Shown one piece after another: positions 6,951 to 8,269 of a DNA stretch of 8,269 nucleotides. Origin of the DNA: Planctomycetota bacterium (GTDB taxonomy: Bacteria > Planctomycetota > UBA1135 > UBA2386); contig JAGQRA010000396.1 in NCBI GenBank assembly GCA_020425885.1, positions 1-8,269 of the forward strand, written 5' to 3'. The position numbers and the translations under genes are program-made. The notes beneath the pieces were generated by a model. It worked only from the letters and a program-made list of their open reading frames with translations, was not told the origin of the DNA and searched no databases. Positions within the stretch are counted from its first letter, which is position 1. Each line of letters opens with the position of its first letter.

Positions 6951-8060
6951 CTACGGGCCGTCAGCGACGAGCCGCCGATAGGCGTCGTATCGCTCTTGCC
7001 CGAGCGCGCCGCTTTCGACGGCGGCGCGCACCGCGCAGCCCGGTTCATGAACGTGGCGGCAGTCGCGGAAGCGACAGCGCGCGGCGATCTCGACGATCTC
7101 CGGGAACGCCACCGCCGCATCGCTCGCGCTGGCGACGAGGCCGAACATGCGCACGCCCGGCGTGTCGACGAGGCGCGTGCCGCACGGCAGCCGCACCAGG
7201 CTCGAGGCCGTCGTCGTGTGCCGCCCGCGGCCGTCGCGTTCGCGCACCTCGCCGGTCGGTCGAGCGCTGGCCGGGTCCAGTCGGTTCAGCAGCGTCGACT
7301 TGCCGACGCCGCTGTGGCCGACGAAAGCCGCCGTGCGGCCGATCAGCACCGCGTGCAGCGCGTCGACGTTCTCGCCGGTCCGCGCCGACGTCGCGATCAC
7401 CGGGATGCCGCGCTGGCGCCACGGTTGCAGCGCGGCATCGCGGGCCGCGACGTCGTGCGGCACGTCGCACTTGTTGATGCAGAGCACCAGCTCGGCGCCG
7501 CTGCCTCCGGTCGCGAGCACGAGGCGATCGACGAGGCCGATGCGCAGCCGCTCCGCGGTCAGGACGAGCACGACGAAGTCGATGTTCGCCGCCAGCACGT
7601 GACGGTCGTCGTGTTCGCCGCTGGCCCGCGCCAGCTCGCTGCGCCGCGGCTCGACGGCGACGATCAGCGGCTCGGCGTCGGTGCGCTCGTGGACCGTGAC
7701 CGCGTCGCCGACGGCGAGCGCGGACCGCTGCGCCGCAGCGAGGTCGCGCGCGATCAGGGCCTCGTGCTCGCCGTCTTCGGCGAGGACCCGGGCGCGGCCG
7801 CGGCCGAGCCAGACCACGGTCGCCGGCCATTCGGCGCGGTTGGGCACGAACTGCGCCTCGCGCCGGTGACCGGAGCTCAGCGATCCCGGCGGCCGCCGGT
7901 GCATCTTGCTGAAGGTCGCGTCGTCGCCGTCGTCGGCCTCGCTCCAGCGGCCTCGCGTGCGCCGGTTGGCCTTGCGTTCCTTCTCCTCCTCGTAACTCGT
8001 CAGATGCCGGAGCTGCCGGCGGAATCGCTGCCTCGTCCTTTCCTTGGAATCGTCGGACAT
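6951..8060 (-). CDS. rsgA: Ribosome small-subunit assembly GTPase RsgA
   Basis: A 369-residue circularly permuted GTPase that binds the 30S subunit and aids its late maturation in the cytoplasm. The order of motifs is diagnostic: G4 NKCD at 196-199, G5-like TSART at 224-228, then the P-loop GHSGVGKS at 248-255, G2 GRGRHTTT at 277-284 and G3 DTPG at 299-302. The zinc-binding end follows: Cys329, Cys334, His336 and Cys342 (CRFRDCRHVHEPGC). Residues about 75-140 are the OB-fold. The first 60-70 residues are a charged extension (many Arg, Lys, Glu, Asp) expected to be disordered and to contact rRNA, somewhat longer than in E. coli RsgA. ATG 8060 is chosen because GTGAGG at 8075-8070 lies 9 nt upstream; a GTG at 8075 in the same frame overlaps that site. 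The gene converges on the secreted gene and has no functional link to it that I can see. Confidence 0.96.
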   Translation of the reverse strand: MSDDSKERTRQRFRRQLRHLTSYEEEKERKANRRTRGRWSEADDGDDATFSKMHRRPPGSLSSGHRREAQFVPNRAEWPATVVWLGRGRARVLAEDGEHEALIARDLAAAQRSALAVGDAVTVHERTDAEPLIVAVEPRRSELARASGEHDDRHVLAANIDFVVLVLTAERLRIGLVDRLVLATGGSGAELVLCINKCDVPHDVAARDAALQPWRQRGIPVIATSARTGENVDALHAVLIGRTAAFVGHSGVGKSTLLNRLDPASARPTGEVRERDGRGRHTTTASSLVRLPCGTRLVDTPGVRMFGLVASASDAAVAFPEIVEIAARCRFRDCRHVHEPGCAVRAAVESGALGQERYDAYRRLVADGP

Positions 8061-8193
8061 CGGGGTTTGCCTCACTGCTGGACCGGCGCCGGTACGGAAC
8101 CCGGGCGCGGTCGGTCATCGAACCGGACTCGAATGCACTCGCTCAGCGCGAGCGGGCAGTGGCGACGAGCAGTGTCGGCATCAGGCGGAGAAG
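8061..8193. other. Upstream region of rsgA with palindromes
   Basis: This stretch contains a perfect 12-bp palindrome, ACCGGCGCCGGT, at 8082-8093, just upstream of the rsgA ribosome binding site. It also has a hairpin at 8138-8156 with arms 8138-8144 and 8150-8156, including one wobble or mismatched pair. The hairpin could end transcription of a gene entering from the right edge. I see no convincing promoter for rsgA here. Confidence 0.3.
8070..8075 (-). promoter_or_regulatory. Ribosome binding site deciding the rsgA start
   Basis: Minus-strand GTGAGG at 8075-8070 lies 9 nt before ATG 8060. It argues against the in-frame GTG at 8075, which is part of this site. Confidence 0.55.
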
Positions 8194-8269
8194 CTACCCG
8201 TTCGGCGCCGGCAGGTCGATGGCCGGCGCATGAGGCCTGCGGCTCAACGCGCGCGCGGTTCGACGCCGA
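8194..8269 (-). CDS. Possible tail of a gene entering from the right edge
   Basis: On the minus strand a frame from 8268 runs 24 codons and ends at TAG 8196-8194, with the visible end reading APAIDLPAPNG. Its third codon positions are mostly G or C, more so than in the neighbouring open frame, which hints at real coding sequence. Too little is visible to identify a family. It may equally be non-coding. Confidence 0.25.
   Translation of the reverse strand, partial: RRRTARALSRRPHAPAIDLPAPNG

Noticed and set aside
8257..8263. GGTTCGA resembling a tRNA T-loop near the right edge
   Set aside because: The flanking bases do not pair as a T-arm, and I found no acceptor, D-arm or anticodon arm around it.
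8072..8269. A 65-codon minus-strand frame ending in a TGA that overlaps the GTG before rsgA
   Set aside because: The overlap looks like translational coupling, but third positions are not strongly GC-rich and the residues look random. A frame of this length is expected by chance at this GC content.
1..8269. Search for CRISPR arrays, insertion sequences, integrases and toxin-antitoxin pairs
   Set aside because: No regularly spaced repeats, transposase or recombinase motifs, or small paired genes were seen on either strand.

Overview
The window is about 8.3 kb of GC-rich bacterial DNA (GC-rich third codon positions, long spurious open frames on every strand). Gene content points to Planctomycetota or a relative. 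There is a Ser/Thr kinase of the 'kinase - one membrane segment - TPR' type with a GELDWI-like motif after the kinase core. There is also a DUF1111-type di-haem protein, and two secreted cysteine-containing proteins carrying a YGxGCxGSxG domain that I recall as common in planctomycete exported proteins. The phylum call is inference from families, not from a marker gene.

Layout, left to right: (1) a secreted protein on the minus strand, cut by the left edge (1-698); (2) a 940-residue membrane Ser/Thr kinase with TPR repeats, minus strand (841-3663); (3) a compact block of nested inverted repeats (3715-3810); (4) an exported di-haem cytochrome c oxidoreductase, minus strand (3798-5384); (5) a 229-bp divergent intergenic region; (6) a 415-residue secreted protein on the plus strand (5614-6861); (7) a strong hairpin between convergent genes (6882-6914); (8) the ribosome-assembly GTPase RsgA, minus strand (6951-8060); (9) a short right-hand stretch that may hold the tail of another minus-strand gene.

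The di-haem protein, the kinase and the left secreted protein are co-directional, with gaps of about 134 and 142 bp, so they may be transcribed in sequence but are not tightly coupled. A strong hairpin at the end of the di-haem gene and a possible promoter directly at the kinase start suggest separate transcription. Three of the five clear genes encode exported proteins and the kinase spans the membrane, so most of the window concerns the cell envelope. rsgA is a housekeeping gene and looks unrelated.

I found no mobile element, CRISPR array, RNA gene or defence system. I do not see convincing evidence of a new multi-gene system. The most worthwhile leads are the shared secreted domain in an unusual N-terminal position and the palindromic block with two mutually exclusive folds upstream of the kinase.
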